The translations under genes were made by a program, and so were the position numbers. The notes below the pieces were generated by a model. The model was not told the DNA's origin. It worked only from the letters and a program-made list of their open reading frames with translations, and ran no database searches. From NCBI GenBank assembly GCA_032718565.1, contig JAVGVS010000002.1, positions 7,144,560 through 7,208,559 of the forward strand: DNA of 64,000 nucleotides. The letters run 5' to 3'. Shown in pieces: positions 50,268 through 63,356 of the stretch (position 1 is its first letter; every line of letters begins with the position of its first letter). The stretch is from Distichodus sexfasciatus (lineage: Eukaryota > Chordata > Actinopteri > Characiformes > Distichodontidae).

Positions 50268-50599
50268 ATCAGATTTGGCCCTCTTCCCCTTCGTTGAGTT
50301 ATTCCATTTATTTAGCCATCTCTGGCTTGAATGCTCATACTCTCCCATTAGCAATCCAAGCAAAATAATTACTGTAAAAGTTTCTCAGTGGACATCAGCC
50401 TCATGATACTACACACATCCTGATGTACTACGCAGTACCTATCATGATCATGCACAGATAAAATAAATACTATATTAAACACAGCCCAAGAGCAGGGCTG
50501 CAATATACAGCATTGTCTATTGTGGTACAGTGTTACATGTTTTTAAGTAGACACCTAGTGTAAATGAAAGGTGTGTTATACCAATTTAGCTGGCGTGTT

Positions 50600-50700
50600 G
50601 CTTGGGGCACATCTGAGTGGAACGGTTAGTGAATTAGCCCCTTGATATCAAGGTCGCTGAATCAAGTCCTGGTTCCAGCCCCTACCCTGCCAAAAAGCAA
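50600..50700 (+). repeat. tRNA-derived SINE head, degenerate
   Basis: Contains 'gagtggaacggttagtgaattagcc' and 'ggtcgctgaatcaagtcctgg', which resemble A- and B-box segments. Confidence 0.45.
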
Positions 50701-50916
50701 ATGCACAGATCACATTTCCTTGTGGTACACTGTGTGCAGTGCTGTGCTGTGTTCACAATTACAAATAATCACTCACTTACATGTGCCATTTTTCACTTGG
50801 GTATGTGTGGAAGTTGCAGTGTGTCATGTTAGCATCAGGTGATAATGGCAGTTAGAGGAAACCAGCAGAACTAGCAGGAATTGGTATGCTTCATCCAGAT
50901 GTTTACTTAACTCTAT

Positions 50917-51090
50917 CCATTCATTCATTCATTCATTCATTATCTGAACCGCTTAATCCCAACTGGAGTCGTGGGGCCACTGGAGCCTATCCTGATAACT
51001 TACGGGCGCAAGGCGGGGAGCAACCCTGGGCCGGCGCCAAAACACCGCAGGGCACACGCACTCATGCAGTCGCACTCACATTCACATCAT
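50917..51090 (-). repeat. 3' part of the same SINE family as 1126-1470, reversed
   Basis: Plus-strand text 'cttaatcccaactggagtcg...ggagcctatcctg...gggcgcaaggcgggg...' is the complement of the 3' part of the copy at 1126-1470. An ATTC tail at 50918-50940 marks its 3' end; the tRNA-like head is missing, so it is 5' truncated. Confidence 0.75.
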
Positions 51091-51254
51091 TGCTGATAGG
51101 TAAGGAGGTGCTGTTCCAGTCTTAAAGGCAAGTGTTAGGGATTTGAACCTGATGCGAGCAGCCACAGGGAGCCAGCGCAGGTTCCGTTTTAGAGGTGTGG
51201 TGTGTGAAAATTTAGAAACATTGTAGATGCATTCTGGATCAATTGAAAATTGAA

Positions 51255-51662
51255 ATTTTTTCAGATCGACTTATCCGTCAATAAAGTCGAGGTCGAGTCG
51301 ACAAGTCGTTTGAATGAGTCATCACACAGAGGCAGCGGAGGAACACAAGTTTCCAACAATGAGCAACTTTTATTAAAGTTCTCTGTAATATTAACAGTCA
51401 ACATGACAATTAAACAAAACAAAACATCGTCTTGTGTTTAAATTCCCCTCACGCCAACGTTCCTGCCCTTTTTATGAAGTGACTATAATAATTGGTTAAG
51501 TCAAGGTACGCATGTCAGCGTAAACCAATCAGAGGCGTTGTGTACACAAGCGTGCACACAGAGAGAGGGAAAAAACACACGACTTGTCGACTTCTCTCAG
51601 GTCGTCGACTTGTGCCTGTGACGTCGACGCGTCGACAAATCTGCTTTTCTGTTAACGCCCTA
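51255..51662. repeat. Repeat with clustered GTCGAC words
   Basis: Ends are rich in 'gtcgac' ('gaggtcgagtcgacaagtcg' at 51288 and 'acttgtcgacttctctcaggtcgtcgacttg' at 51582). The right boundary looks like 'gttaacgccctag'. Probably a MITE of an unassigned superfamily; the left end is not resolved. Confidence 0.45.
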
Positions 51663-52115
51663 GTGTGTTCACAATGACAAAATTTCACTTACTATTCTAG
51701 TGGGCTCCACTAGGAGGTCAAGAGATGCTTGTCTGAATGCTTCTGCAATCTGTGCCATTAACGTTAGGCCCGAGTGTTGATTCATTAGTCGCGTCTTTCT
51801 ATGAGTTGGTGGTAGTTTTCAGTATGGCCCGGTCTTCAGATTCATGAGTGTCAGGGTGAGGACTGTCTTATTAAAGATTATGCATAAATGTAGCAAAAAG
51901 TTGTTCTGAAAGTACTGAAATGATTTGAAGGAAGCTTGAATGTAGGTGACGTGTGGGTGTGTTTTTGTGTTGGTGCATTTGTGTGTGACAGAGCGAGAGA
52001 GGGATTGATTATCCTGGGCATGTGGGAATTAGCCAATCAGAGAGTAATGTTATTAGGTCAGGCCTGTAGTAGGTCCTGTTACACAAGCCCAGTGTGTTAT
52101 AGTATCACAAGCACC

Positions 52116-52139
52116 GAGAGAGAGAGAGAGAGAGAGAGA
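52116..52139. repeat. (GA)n microsatellite
   Basis: 24 bases of GA. Confidence 0.85.
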
Positions 52140-52369
52140 ACCAGAGTGCGTCTGGTGTGAGTGCGAGTGTCTTTCATGTCACTTGACCCAGCTCTTTTAA
52201 GAAAGTGGACAGGGTTATTGGAAATCTATAATGTAGACGATAATCATGTTGTGGAGTTCTGAACCTTAATCCTGTAGATGTGTACGATGAACTCAGCACA
52301 CAGCTCCTGCAACAGAACGGTCCCTCACGGGGTGATGGGATAGAAGTAGACAGTAGAGACCCTCAGTCC

Positions 52370-53110
52370 TCTCTCTCTCTTTCTCTTTCTTTCTTTATTT
52401 CCCTTTTTCTTTCTTTCTTTCTTTCTTCTTTCTTTCTTTCTTCTTTTCTCTCATTGTCTTTTCTTTTTTTCCTTTTCTTTCTTCCTCCTCTTTTCTTCCC
52501 CCTTCACCCCTCCCTCCCTCTTTCTTTCTCTTCCCCCTCCCTCTTTCTTTCTTTTTTTCTTTCTCTGTCACTTCCTCCCTCTGTCAATCTGTTTCTCAGT
52601 TTTTCTCTCTCTGTTTCTGCCTTACTGGTTTTCTCTGCTTACATCTCTCTCTATTGGTCTGTCTGTCTACAAACCCTGCAGAGAATTCTTGTTCTTTCTT
52701 TCTTTCTTTCTTTCTTTCTTTTATTCTTTCTCTCTATTTGTTTCCCTTTTTCTTTCTTTCTTTCCTTCTTTCTCTCATTGTCTTTCTTTTTTCTTTCCTT
52801 TTCTTTCTTTTTGTCTTTACTATTCTTTCTTTCCCCCTTCACCCCTCCCTCCCTCTTTCTTTCTCTTCCCCCTCCCTCTTTCTTTCTTTTTTTCTTTCTC
52901 TGTCACTTCCTCCCTCTGTCAATCTGTTTCTCAGTTTTTCTCTCTCTGTTTCTGCCTTACTGGTTTTCTCTGCTTACATCTCTCTCTATTGGTCTGTCTG
53001 TCTACAAACCCTGCAGAGAATTCTTGTTCTTTCTTTTTTTCTTTCTTTCTTTCTTTCTTCCTTTGTATCTCCCTCCCTCTATCTGTCTGTTTCTCAGTTT
53101 TTCTCTGTGT
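52370..53110. repeat. CT-rich tandem duplication with a 335-bp period
   Basis: The marker 'ctgcagagaattcttgttc' occurs at 52676 and again at 53011, exactly 335 bases apart. The preceding text (cttactggttttctctgcttacatctctctctattgg) is repeated with it. Within each unit are CTTT and CCCT runs. Long Phe/Ser/Leu open frames across it are by-products of the pyrimidine bias. Confidence 0.9.
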
Positions 53111-53766
53111 TTCTGTCTCACTGTTTTTCTCTGCGTACATATTTTGTGTGTGTTTGTCTGTGTGTGTTCAAAAGGAGAGGCTTTTTGAAGGCTACCTCCT
53201 TTACTTTACAGCAAAACTGACAGTCAAACCACATGTGGTGCCCCCCCACCCCTCCCTCTCTTCTATCTCTCACTGTGCCAAGGTGATAGTTCCACAAACA
53301 CACGCACACATACACACACACACATACACGCCTGTCACTAAGTTTAGTGTGTGTGTCTGTGCGGGTGTGTGAGGGAGTGAGATAAAGAGAGGTCTATATT
53401 AAGCATCAGTGTTCACCCCTAAGCCTCCCTCTGCCCCTCTGAGGGTGACATTAATAGCTCTGGCCCAGTTTACGCTGCATTAACGCTGACCTGCGTCTCG
53501 TTACGTACAGCAGATACGTGCATGTTTATCTTGGGATTCCCATCACAATCGACCACATGTTGACTCCTCGGGCTACAAACAGTCACCATTAGCCCTCTCT
53601 GTAATTATTCCCTCTGCTGTAGAGAGATTGAGGCATACAGTAGCTATCTACTGGGTGAAATGAGTTGAATGTGATTTTCTAGGAAGATGATTTTGTTATT
53701 TGTAGATTAATTGTTGTTTGTTGTCATGGTGTTGCCCCCAAAAGGCTTATCAGATGTGGCAAACTC

Positions 53767-53790
53767 TGTGTGTGTGTGTGTGTGTGTGTG
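53767..53790. repeat. (GT)n microsatellite
   Basis: 24 bases of GT. Confidence 0.85.
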
Positions 53791-54254
53791 CATGTGCAGC
53801 CTCTTTGTAGATGAAAAGTGAATTACAGAATTTTTTATTGAATGCAAATGAACTTGAACATAAAATGAACATAAAATGTTTAAAAAGTGACAGTTTGTAA
53901 CTCTCTACGAACAGTAAAACAGCTTTAATGTCACTTGGGTGTAAAAGAACACATGAGACTCGTGGCTGCGGGTTACTCTGGGGCATTTGTGGAAGCCTCC
54001 TTACGTTTTTCACAGTAAACCTTTAAGAGGATTAACCAACAAAAGGCTTTATTGTTAGCGATGACTAAACTCTGTGTATTCGAGTGCCAGCGGCAGGAAA
54101 GAGGTACGACCGTTTCATTTCACGCCATTTCGCGCGAGTTCAGTGCTCACACGCATCCTCTGGTCTCCAGTCTGTGGAGCTGCTGCTCGGTTCATGTGGG
54201 CAAACACTGTGGGTGTGTAAGATTCCTCTGTTGCCACCCAGTGACTTCTTATAG

Positions 54255-54350
54255 AGGCAGTACCAGTCATGTTTGGACACATCTAATTTTTGGGTTTATT
54301 CTACTTTCTGTATATTAGAATAAAAATACATTCTTCAAAACTTTGAAACA
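54255..54350 (+). repeat. Partial Tc1-type terminal repeat
   Basis: 'cagtaccagtcatgtttggacaca' is a diverged form of the Tc1 terminus seen at 30956. No opposite end is seen, so it is a solo or heavily decayed piece. Confidence 0.5.
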
Positions 54351-54445
54351 CAAGTTGTGGAAGTTGTGGAAAATAAGAGTGAAGCTAAGATTCAGCTTGA
54401 CCGTAACTCATCTTTACATATTTAATAGGCACTGAGGACGCATTA

Positions 54446-54910
54446 ACTAGCGGTTGACCGATAATGGTTTTTCAGGGCAGATGTTGATACCGATTATTGC
54501 TAGTCAATGGGGGCAATAACCGATATTTGAACCCAATATGCGAAAAAGAGAAAGACTTTGTCAAAATCTTGAATTTTACAAACACCAAGTCAAAACTTAA
54601 ATAACTGTATTGTTTATAAACCCTTAAACCTTTTACATTTTAATTTAATCTTTAAATAATATTAAATAAACATTTAGTAATATAAAACCGCAGCAGCAGG
54701 TTGTGGTGAAGAAAACAAAGCTGCTCCGTGTGTTTTCCACTTAACCTAGATCTCGTGTGACATGTAGCCAGTCAGAGACCGTTGTGTGCGAGGCATTAAA
54801 TGAAGCAGCGAACAGCACAGAGAGAAGAGTCGGCAGTGGAGCCACAGCAGAGCACCATGTAATCACTTAATATTGGTGATGGTCAAAATTAAACACCGAT
54901 ACCCTTCTAT
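54446..54910 (+). repeat. Dispersed DNA-transposon remnant, copy B
   Basis: Left end 'gcggttgaccgataatgg', then 'accgattattgctagtcaatgggggcaataaccgatatttg' and the block shared with 47010-47401. It lacks the right end. The two copies are in the same orientation, about 7.5 kb apart. Confidence 0.75.
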
Positions 54911-56509
54911 TCTTTCTTCATAAGGATGGATATTTTTGGTGTTGAGATCACAGATGTGTAAATCAACAAGTGGATGGTCTGAGAACGCTGTGTATGGTCA
55001 TAATATCACAGTGCGCTCTTGACCGCTGTGAGATGGAGTCGGAGGAGGGAGTGCACCTTATTGATAATGGGAGCAAGAATCTGTGGATAAGAAATAGCTT
55101 TAATTTGGTTAGCTACTTTTTTTCTCTGACATGACATTAAACCTAAAATAACCTTAAATCACTAAACCAAAATATGACGGTATCATGGCGAGTACAGCTC
55201 TGAAATGCATGTAAAAATAAGTGGGTAAAGAACAACAACTTTCCATTGAACAGAATTTCTTTTATTTTTAAACAACATATAGAATATTTTGAAGATGTAA
55301 ATGTAAATATGTATTATTAAATGTAAATAATAAATAATTGAAATATTTTAAATAAAATACACTTTACATAAATTTTACATAAATACACCTTTGGCTTGAA
55401 TTTAGCAAAGAGTGAGTCTTAACCTTAGGGTGTGGGGGGGGGGGGTCGCCTCCTTCTGCCTTCGCGCGCAGTTCACTGAATGCTGGTGTCAACCACAGGG
55501 GGAGTGTTAGGGGGCGTGTTTATCTACGCTTCACACAACATTGGGGAGATCTTCACTGTCTATCTTTGATAAGGCGCTAAATAACAGCTCATACTGCAGA
55601 GGCGTTATGACAAAAAAAAATTACACTTTTGAAACGGTGGCTTTATTAAGTTGCAGTATACTGGTATAGCAGTAACCGACCCATGCCTGCTTGGTTGTAG
55701 CTTAGCTACTTTTAATTGTAAGTAGTTTGTAGCTTGAAAAGGTTTAAAAGTAGCTTCCCAAACAGTAAGGAGAAATGGTGCGGCCATCTGGTGTATTTAG
55801 ATTTCTCAAATATCATACCCCGAGATCACAGGTCTCAGATTGGGGGCGTGTGTGTGTGTGTGTGTAGGTGTGTGTGTGTGCATCTGTGTAAGTTAATCAT
55901 AAAGTCAGAGGACAGAACTGCACTGGCTCGCTGGTTGCCGCTGAGGTGGCGAAGAGCTGGAGCTATTTTAGGGATGGATTAAAGGCTACTGTCTCTTAAG
56001 TGATCACTGAAAAGGACTGTCCGTGTGGACAGGTGCTTGTTTTCCTTTGGGATGAGTGTCTGTGAATGTTGGTGCATGCAGCTGTATTTGTGCATACGTG
56101 TGTGCATGTGACGTGGTGAGAACACACACGCACACAGATATGCTGATGTAACATTCTTAACTTGTTTAGTTGTCTTTAGTTTCCAGCAATGTGACACTCA
56201 GCAATCTCAGATGCCAGGCGGATGTCCAGCTAACAGCTGAACCCATACCAATGTCTGATCAGTAGCAGTGAGGATTAGAACCTGATGCTGTGTTCAGGAG
56301 ACTTTTAATAAGAAGCTGCTGAGTGGGGGTGTGTTTGGTTTAGGATAAACCACAAAGCAGCTCTTATGTGACAGCACCCACTTCTTTAAACCTTTTAGAA
56401 ATGATCATGTTCATTTGTGGGCATGCAGGAAAAATTTTTTTAATCAAATATAAATGTATATTTATGACATTTGGCTTACACTCCTACCCAGCGTGACATT
56501 ATTTGGTGG

Positions 56510-56695
56510 AGTTGGTAGCATAACAGTTAGGGCGTGAACGGAAGGTCACGGTTCTAATCCCGGGACCGATAAAGCTACCACTGAGGAGCAAGGTACCGTA
56601 CCCAAGCACTGCTCCCTGGGCACTGCCCATGTCAGCTGCCCACTGCTTCTTCACGGATGGGTCAAAATACAGAAGTCACATTTTGTTATGGTGCT
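56510..56695 (+). repeat. tRNA-derived SINE
   Basis: Head 'gttggtagcataacagttaggg' and 'cacggttctaatcccgggac', then 'accactgaggagcaaggtaccg' and 'ctgctccctgggcactgcc'. Same family as the minus-strand copy at 27075-27186. Confidence 0.75.
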
Positions 56696-56699
56696 GCTT

Positions 56700-56955
56700 T
56701 CAGGGTATGTTTTTGCCCCTTTCTGGCTCTTTCGACACTTAAAAGAGGTTGATATAAGCAATTTAATGTCTTACTAGGCTAGTAGCATTAGGTTGAATGC
56801 TAATGATAGTATTCTCTATCGAAGTTTTGGTGCTTCTTTGGTTTAGAGGCAGTTTTGTAGCATTGGCACCATTTGTTTTCAGTGGGAAAATGTGGCACAG
56901 GTTCCAAATTGGGAACTGGCACCGGCACTAGTGCAGTGGAAAAGGGGCCTAAGAA
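56700..56955. repeat. Possible MITE with 'gcccctttc / gaaaaggggc' ends
   Basis: Left 'gtttttgcccctttctggctc' and right 'ggcaccggcactagtgcagtggaaaaggggcc' look like inverted ends, with about 200 bases between. Weak support. Confidence 0.4.
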
Positions 56956-57774
56956 GAGTACATCCCACAAGTACAACTAGAACTAATTCAAGAGCTGTCT
57001 TCTAATTCTCCCAAATGTGATAGGGTCTGAACACCAGACCTTATCAAAGTACACATAAATAGCTACACAGTCAAAGGTGTAGTCTGATTTATACAAATGG
57101 AAAAATGGAGAACAAACGACCCCTGACGGGAGAAGCCAAAAGAAGAATATGAAGAAGACAAATGAAAAGCTGGATGACAACTATGACTTTACCTAAAGAA
57201 ACAGATCTCATGCTAGTTTTTTTTAATATTACAGGTCAGTTCTCCTTGATCAGTGGGAACTTTAGATGATGTTGGAGGACAAAAAGGCCGAGCAGTTCTG
57301 TTAGCTGGGGGACGTTTGTTGCGCCATTTAGCTTTCAGGGTCTGAGAAGAGTTGATTTATTTATTTTTGCCTTATCTTCTGAGAAGTGGGGCGGTCAGGA
57401 TGGGCTGTAGTTGATTCTCTAAGAGGAGCGGGGAAGCACAGTTTTATCATTGCTGATAGATTTAGAATCTAAATTGGGCAACCACTTGCAGGGCAGTCGG
57501 TGGTGGAATAGTGTACAAGAATTCCAGCACATTAAAGGTCAGTCTTGTAGCCGCATTGTGAATTAGTGGTAGTGGCCTAATTTCCCTCAGAGGAAGGCCA
57601 GCTTTGAGTTGCAGATTGAGAGATAAGTAAATGCGTAGCATCAGGTTGTGAGGAATGGTTGGATTCTCCTGTTATAAAAATATATACATGTATGTTTTGG
57701 AAAGACGGTTTTGCTGTTCAGAACAGTGCAACGATTCTATGCTTTTTTTGTGGGAATGACAAGGGAGTTCTTGG

Positions 57775-57870
57775 GGCAGTTGATGGTGTAATGGTTAGGG
57801 AGCTTGCCTTGTGATCAGAAGATCGCTGGTTCGAATCTTGGACTTGGGCGCTGCCCAAGTCATGAGGAAT
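57775..57870 (+). repeat. tRNA-derived SINE head
   Basis: 'gttgatggtgtaatggttaggg' (A-box-like) and 'gatcgctggttcgaatcttgg' (B-box-like), followed by 'gggcgctgccc'. It lacks a foldable mature tRNA and is scored as a SINE. Confidence 0.65.
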
Positions 57871-59039
57871 CTGACGCATAAATGATATTTTTCACGCTGT
57901 AAACATGCACGCTGTGTTTGTTAGCACACACCAGTCTCACAGGAAAGTCCAACATTCACTAAAACGTTCCAGGTCAATTAAATCTTCCCATTTATTACAG
58001 ACAAAACTTATATTTTAGCTGATAAATAACGAAAACAACCGTGTTCTACTCACAGTACAGCTGTTTACTTGCTATTTATTTATTTATTTCTGACATAGCG
58101 CTATTGTGTCAGAAATAAATAAATTGTGCTCTCATATGGAACACCCTCATGACAAAATGTACTTCTCTCCCAGAAATGAGTCAAAAATGAGTTATAGGCC
58201 AAAATGAGTCCACATGCTTAAAAATACCCAAAACCTTTTTCTTAATTTTCCATTAATCAGAAAATAGTTCTTTTCCATTCTAAAATGTTAGAGAGTAAAA
58301 ATAAATATAGAAAAATTTGTTATTAAATAATTTTATTCCATATCCAGATGGATTCCAAATGGATAAAGAAGTGTTTCCACCTGCACTAACCTTATCTTTC
58401 TTTATAGTACTAAGCCATGGAATGTCTCTGCATAATAAAAACTCTGAATATGAATATCAATGTGTTTGGGAAAAATAAGTTGGTTGCTTTTGGTGCAGAA
58501 GACTGTGTGGAACTACTTTTTTCGCACTCAAAAAACTACTCAGGAATCGATAAGATAATTGATAAGGAATTGGATTGATAATGGCATTAATGTTGATAAA
58601 ATCTTATCAGTTCCCACCCATACAAGAAAATGTGGAAGAATTACACACACACTTATTCCATCCCTCTCTCCTTCATTATCATAGTTCTAGTAGCGAGTAA
58701 ATTGGCTCAGGAATCACCCTCTGGGCATCTGTGCTATTAGGATCACTAACAGTGTGTAATAAGAGATAATGTGTAAACATGGACACATGACCACACACCT
58801 ACTTTGAATGTGGCTTTCCATAGCAGTATAATTTGGGAAATTTGAGTGGCACATTATCTTTGCGATGTTATAACTCATTGCAGCTATTTTGGTCATATTT
58901 CCTATTTAAACCAGTAAGTCTTGTATGGGAGAATATTAAGTCTTTCATCGCTAATAACCCTGATTCATAATTAGACCATGAAGTGGGGCTATTGGCAAGG
59001 ATATAAAAATGTCTACATGAAATTGGGACACAAACTGAG

Positions 59040-59370
59040 GGAGGGAGGGAGGGAAAAAGAAAGGCAGTGTAGAAAGAGAGAGGGAGGAGGGGAAAGGAGG
59101 GCAGAACAAGAGAGAAGGCAGAAAGGGAAGGAGTGGCAGAAAGAGAGGGGAGATGGAGGGAAGGAGTAAATGTTGATAAAATGATAAAAGAAAAGAGAGA
59201 GTGGAAATAGAGGCAGAAAGGAGTGAGACATGTGGGAGAATGAGAACTAGAAAAGGAGGTAAAGGGGGAGGAATGAAGGAAAGTAAAGGGAGAAATGTTG
59301 AAAAAGAGGGACAGAAAGAGTAAGGTGAGAGTGATAGAACAAGATTGAGGTGGGGGAGAGAAGAAGGGAT
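59040..59370. repeat. Purine-rich (GGA/GAA) low-complexity tract
   Basis: Over 300 bases made largely of A and G on the plus strand. It produces spurious open frames on both strands. Confidence 0.8.
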
Positions 59371-59653
59371 TCTGATTAACAGAAGTCCACTTCTTTTTTC
59401 TGTTGTCTGTAATAAGCGGGTGTCAGTGGCCGTGCCGCCTGCTGTGCACTAAACACCACTTCCTCTGGAATATCCTGTGCGTTCCACGCCTGGCACACTG
59501 TGAAGGTCTTTTTTTATTTACTGCTCCCCCGCTTTCTCCTCCTCTGTTCTTTCAGTCAGGTTACCATGCAACCGCGCCATTCTGTAGGCAGGAGCCTGGC
59601 CACAGGAGCGCTGATTTACACGCCTTGTTTTTGGGCTTGAAATGCTGGTGCTG

Positions 59654-59658
<5 letters not shown>

Positions 59659-59686
<28 letters not shown>
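59659..59686. repeat. (GT)n microsatellite
   Basis: About 28 bases of GT. Confidence 0.9.
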
Positions 59687-59689
<3 letters not shown>

Positions 59690-62600
59690 TCACCATGATA
59701 TGAAACATTTTCAAGCTTTATTACATGAAACAAACACAGCTTTTATTTGAAACAGCCAAAAGAGGTAAATGTTTTCTTTATAGTAAGTTTAGTGGTGTCA
59801 GTTGGTACAACTAATAAACGATAGTGATGTGATGATAAAGACGTCTGTGTGTGAGGAGTGAAGTGGGCACAGCTGTGTTTTGGCAGCTTATATTTCACAA
59901 TGCCAGCACACCAGCCTGCCAACATGCCTATTGTGGTACTGGAACAATCAGCACTGAAAGCCTAATTAAACAATACTTGGGATATATTGGGATCAGATAG
60001 AATTAAGGATTCAAATTAATTTGTTTGTAAATTGGTCTGTCAGACACAAATAATTTAGACTTTTTATGAATGGACTTGCTATTAGAGGAATGTTCAATAA
60101 ATGTGAACTACCTGGTAATCACAGTTTAAATGTTATTTTGTATTCCTCTTCTTGCAAGCGTGCTGGTAACACAAAAGCTTCACCATAACTAACACCAACT
60201 GTTTTGTATCTAATGATGTAATAAATATGCTACGTAATGCTCCGGGGGTATAAATAGCCTGAATGCTTGGCGAAATTAAAAGGTGAAGGGGTTTGGGTGG
60301 TACTAAAGTATTAGGTAATACATTTACATGAGTTTTACAGAGGCAGGACAAGTTAGTGAAGAAGAAGAAGGAGGGCTGTGAATTTGAAACACTTAACTGT
60401 AGGAAGTCTTGATTGCTTGGATATCCAGAGACAAAATGATATTTGGAACAGGAAGCGGTATTGAAACAGGAAACCTGAAAACAGAATGCAGCGTTGTGGC
60501 TTTAGATTGTAACTGTCTGTGATTCTGAGATGCTGTTTTAGTTGGTAAATGTAAGTTTAGTGACCTTTAATGAATTAAACAATACCAAAAAGGTGGATGT
60601 ACGTTAAGTAAGGCCAATGCTTGGTGGAATATTTGTGCAATTTTTGTAATGCTCTATACAAAAATCTTACAAATATTCCATCAAACATAGGCTTTTTTGA
60701 CTTATTGAAATAAGTTCACATGTCTCAAGGTCACTTCAGGAAATTATTTTTGAAGCAACAGGTCAAATCATTCAGAAATATGTGAACAAATATGTCTGGA
60801 AGTCCATATATGTCAGTCTATTTTCTTTGCTGATGAGTCTGTCAGCATCCACAGTTATCATTTTTTTGTCTCTTCCAAACTAAAACATGTGTTCGTCTGC
60901 TGTGCTGGCGAAATTTAGCTCCTCATCAGTTTGTCTCTATCTCACTTTGCTGGTCATGCTGGGATCCCTGCAGTGCCCGAGGCCAAAGAGAAGACAGTGC
61001 CATCAAGCAGAAAATTACTCTGGTGATGGATTCCAAAAAAAGCAGTAAGCCTGCAGTGAATTCAATGTGTCTTCATAGAACACATAGAAAATTCAGTGCT
61101 GGGTAAAGCTAAATAATCACAGCATACTATTTTAATAACGTAAATAATTTATTTAATTAGAAACGGGTGTTGACTTTTCCTTAAACACAATTTACACTGT
61201 GATCATGATAAAAGCCTCAAATTAAAAAAGTATGATGTGACACGTTGCTCTGGCCCTTTTTACATCTTTTTACAGGCCATGGCAGTATTGTCTGTGAAGG
61301 TTTGGACATCTGTGGCTATTGCGCATATTTCAGATGTGCAAAATATTTTGCATAGTGTTGTGAGAAAGGCCACACAGATTGTGTTTTCCTTTCAGTGTCC
61401 AACTGCTTTCTATTCTAAATAGAGCCTTTGTTCCAGCCCCAAATCTCACACAGTAATTTTCCAGTGAGACCTTAAACCCAGGGCTATCAGGCTTTGTGCT
61501 AGAAGGTTTTCAAGCACAGGTATGAATGTAGACCTGCAGAGGCCAGCTAAGCGCTTACTGTAGGTTCCAAGCTGTGTTATTTCATAATGCGCCACCTTTC
61601 CTCTCGTCCACACTCATTCAAAGCTAGGCTTGTTGCTCACATCAGTCGGGAGCATTTGGATTGCTTCAAGGTTGTGTGTTCGGCCCTGGACTGGCTTTCA
61701 TAGTTAGGGAAGAATTTTTTTGAAAGATTATGTAAGATATGAAGAAGTCAATTGATGTGAATTTAAAGTTAGATGTACAAAATGATGGTGTAGGCAGAGG
61801 GACTGTGCTGAGATAATTCTGGTGGGGTTAGGGCACAGAAGATTCAGGATCAACATGGACCTAGTCGACCCTGATCCGGACCTGCTCTGTGACATTACTA
61901 CTGACAAGATCAAGATTCATAAGAGCAACCTTAACTTTAGTAAGTCTCCAGCTGGAACACTACATTTGAAAAAATCTCAACCTATGTGTCAAGTTACTTT
62001 GTGTGCAGATTTGCCTGATTTGCAGATATTTGTGAATTAATTAGATTGTTGAAGTACAGAACAAAAATTTTTCTAGCTCAAACTGCATTCATTGCCTTAA
62101 TTTTTGTTTCAGAATTTGTCTTGCTTAACTCAGTTACAGCAGTACAGTTTGTCATTCAAAACTTAGATGCAGCTTTGCTCATTCTGTTATCCAAAATACT
62201 AGCCAATATCATGAGGATATTGCCTGCTTTGTTGAACTAGAAGTTAGCCGTTTCAGTAGCTAGCAAGTCAGCTAACAGTGGTAGCATGCTACTTAACTCA
62301 GTAGCTAACAAACATCTAGCATTTTTCACCTACAGAGGTGCAAATGTTAGTAAATAAGTTAGTTTTTTTTAAAAGTATGAACGTTATTTTATGTTGTTCA
62401 TATCACACTGCTATTAAATTGAAATGTTTAAACTATTGAACAAATATTTTCCATGATGTTGAAATGGGGAACTGAAAATGGAGGGTGACCCAGAGTAAAC
62501 CCATAGAGCTAATCCTTGGTGTGTGAGGGACCGATTTTTGTGAAGTCACGTATTGTAGTTTTACTGGTTGAGAAATAATTAATCACTCTTTTTTCTAGCC

Positions 62601-63252
62601 ACATTTGGAGAAAATTTACTGGGGTTTTTTAATAGTTTAAAGATTTTAAACAAAGTTAGTTTTGTCTGTGAATTTATTTTTATGGACATCAACAACCAAA
62701 TATAAGAAGCATGTTGAGATGCATTTGTAATGTGTAGAAATATATTGGAATTATAATCCATTATATTTGGCTAGAGTCAACATTGCGGTCACTTGACCTG
62801 TTATGAGGTACGCTATACTTTAATTCATAAGGTAATCCATACTGTATGCATGACAACTGAATCATATTTCATACACACACTCACACACACACACATTTAG
62901 ACAAAAAACTGCTGTTTTGCAGTAGCGGCTGACTCTGGACTTGTCCACGGTGGATTGTTAGGCAGATTGTTTCTTTTTGCGAGGCCGCTCTGTTCAATAC
63001 TAATTACACAAGCAGGAAAGCAGAGGGTCGTCCAGGTCATGGTCTCTACCCCAGTATTTCCCTTAGGCTGTGTCCCTTTTCCTCTGCTCCGCTCTCTCTC
63101 TCACCATATTGTTCCCATCTTAATGTGTTCACATTTATTCTCTGGCTTGGTTTGACTAGACATGTCAAAGCTTCTTAATTTGTAAAGCTTGGAGGTTAAG
63201 GGCTTGCTACACACTCCACGCAGGGATTTCAGCACATGCACATGCACACACG

Positions 63253-63256
<4 letters not shown>

Positions 63257-63284
<28 letters not shown>
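63257..63284. repeat. (GA)n microsatellite
   Basis: About 28 bases of GA, close to copy 2 of the GGGGAC repeat. Confidence 0.88.
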
Positions 63285-63285
<1 letters not shown>

Positions 63286-63356
63286 ACTGCTGAATTTTGG
63301 ATGAGATCTAACAGGTGGAGGCCTTGTGTGTGTGTGTGTTTGTGTGTCCATGTATT

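Noticed and set aside
52262..52335. Candidate gramd4 exon after 'cctgtag'
   Set aside because: It reads MYDELSTQLLQQNG-like, but phase and sequence do not match the expected coiled-coil exon, and no clear donor follows before the CT repeat.
52280..53372. Long Phe/Ser/Leu-rich open frames (up to about 300 codons)
   Set aside because: They are by-products of a CT-rich tandem repeat; several frames are open at once and none has a domain or splice support.
57775..57850. Possible tRNA gene
   Set aside because: A- and B-box-like words are present, but the same heads recur at other sites with SINE bodies and no clean cloverleaf is evident.
59013..59231. Pro/Ser/Phe-rich minus-strand frame
   Set aside because: It lies in a purine-rich low-complexity tract.
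60970..61050. Candidate gramd4 exon after 'ccctgcag'
   Set aside because: The text after the apparent acceptor does not encode the conserved EELRKLREE block in any frame.
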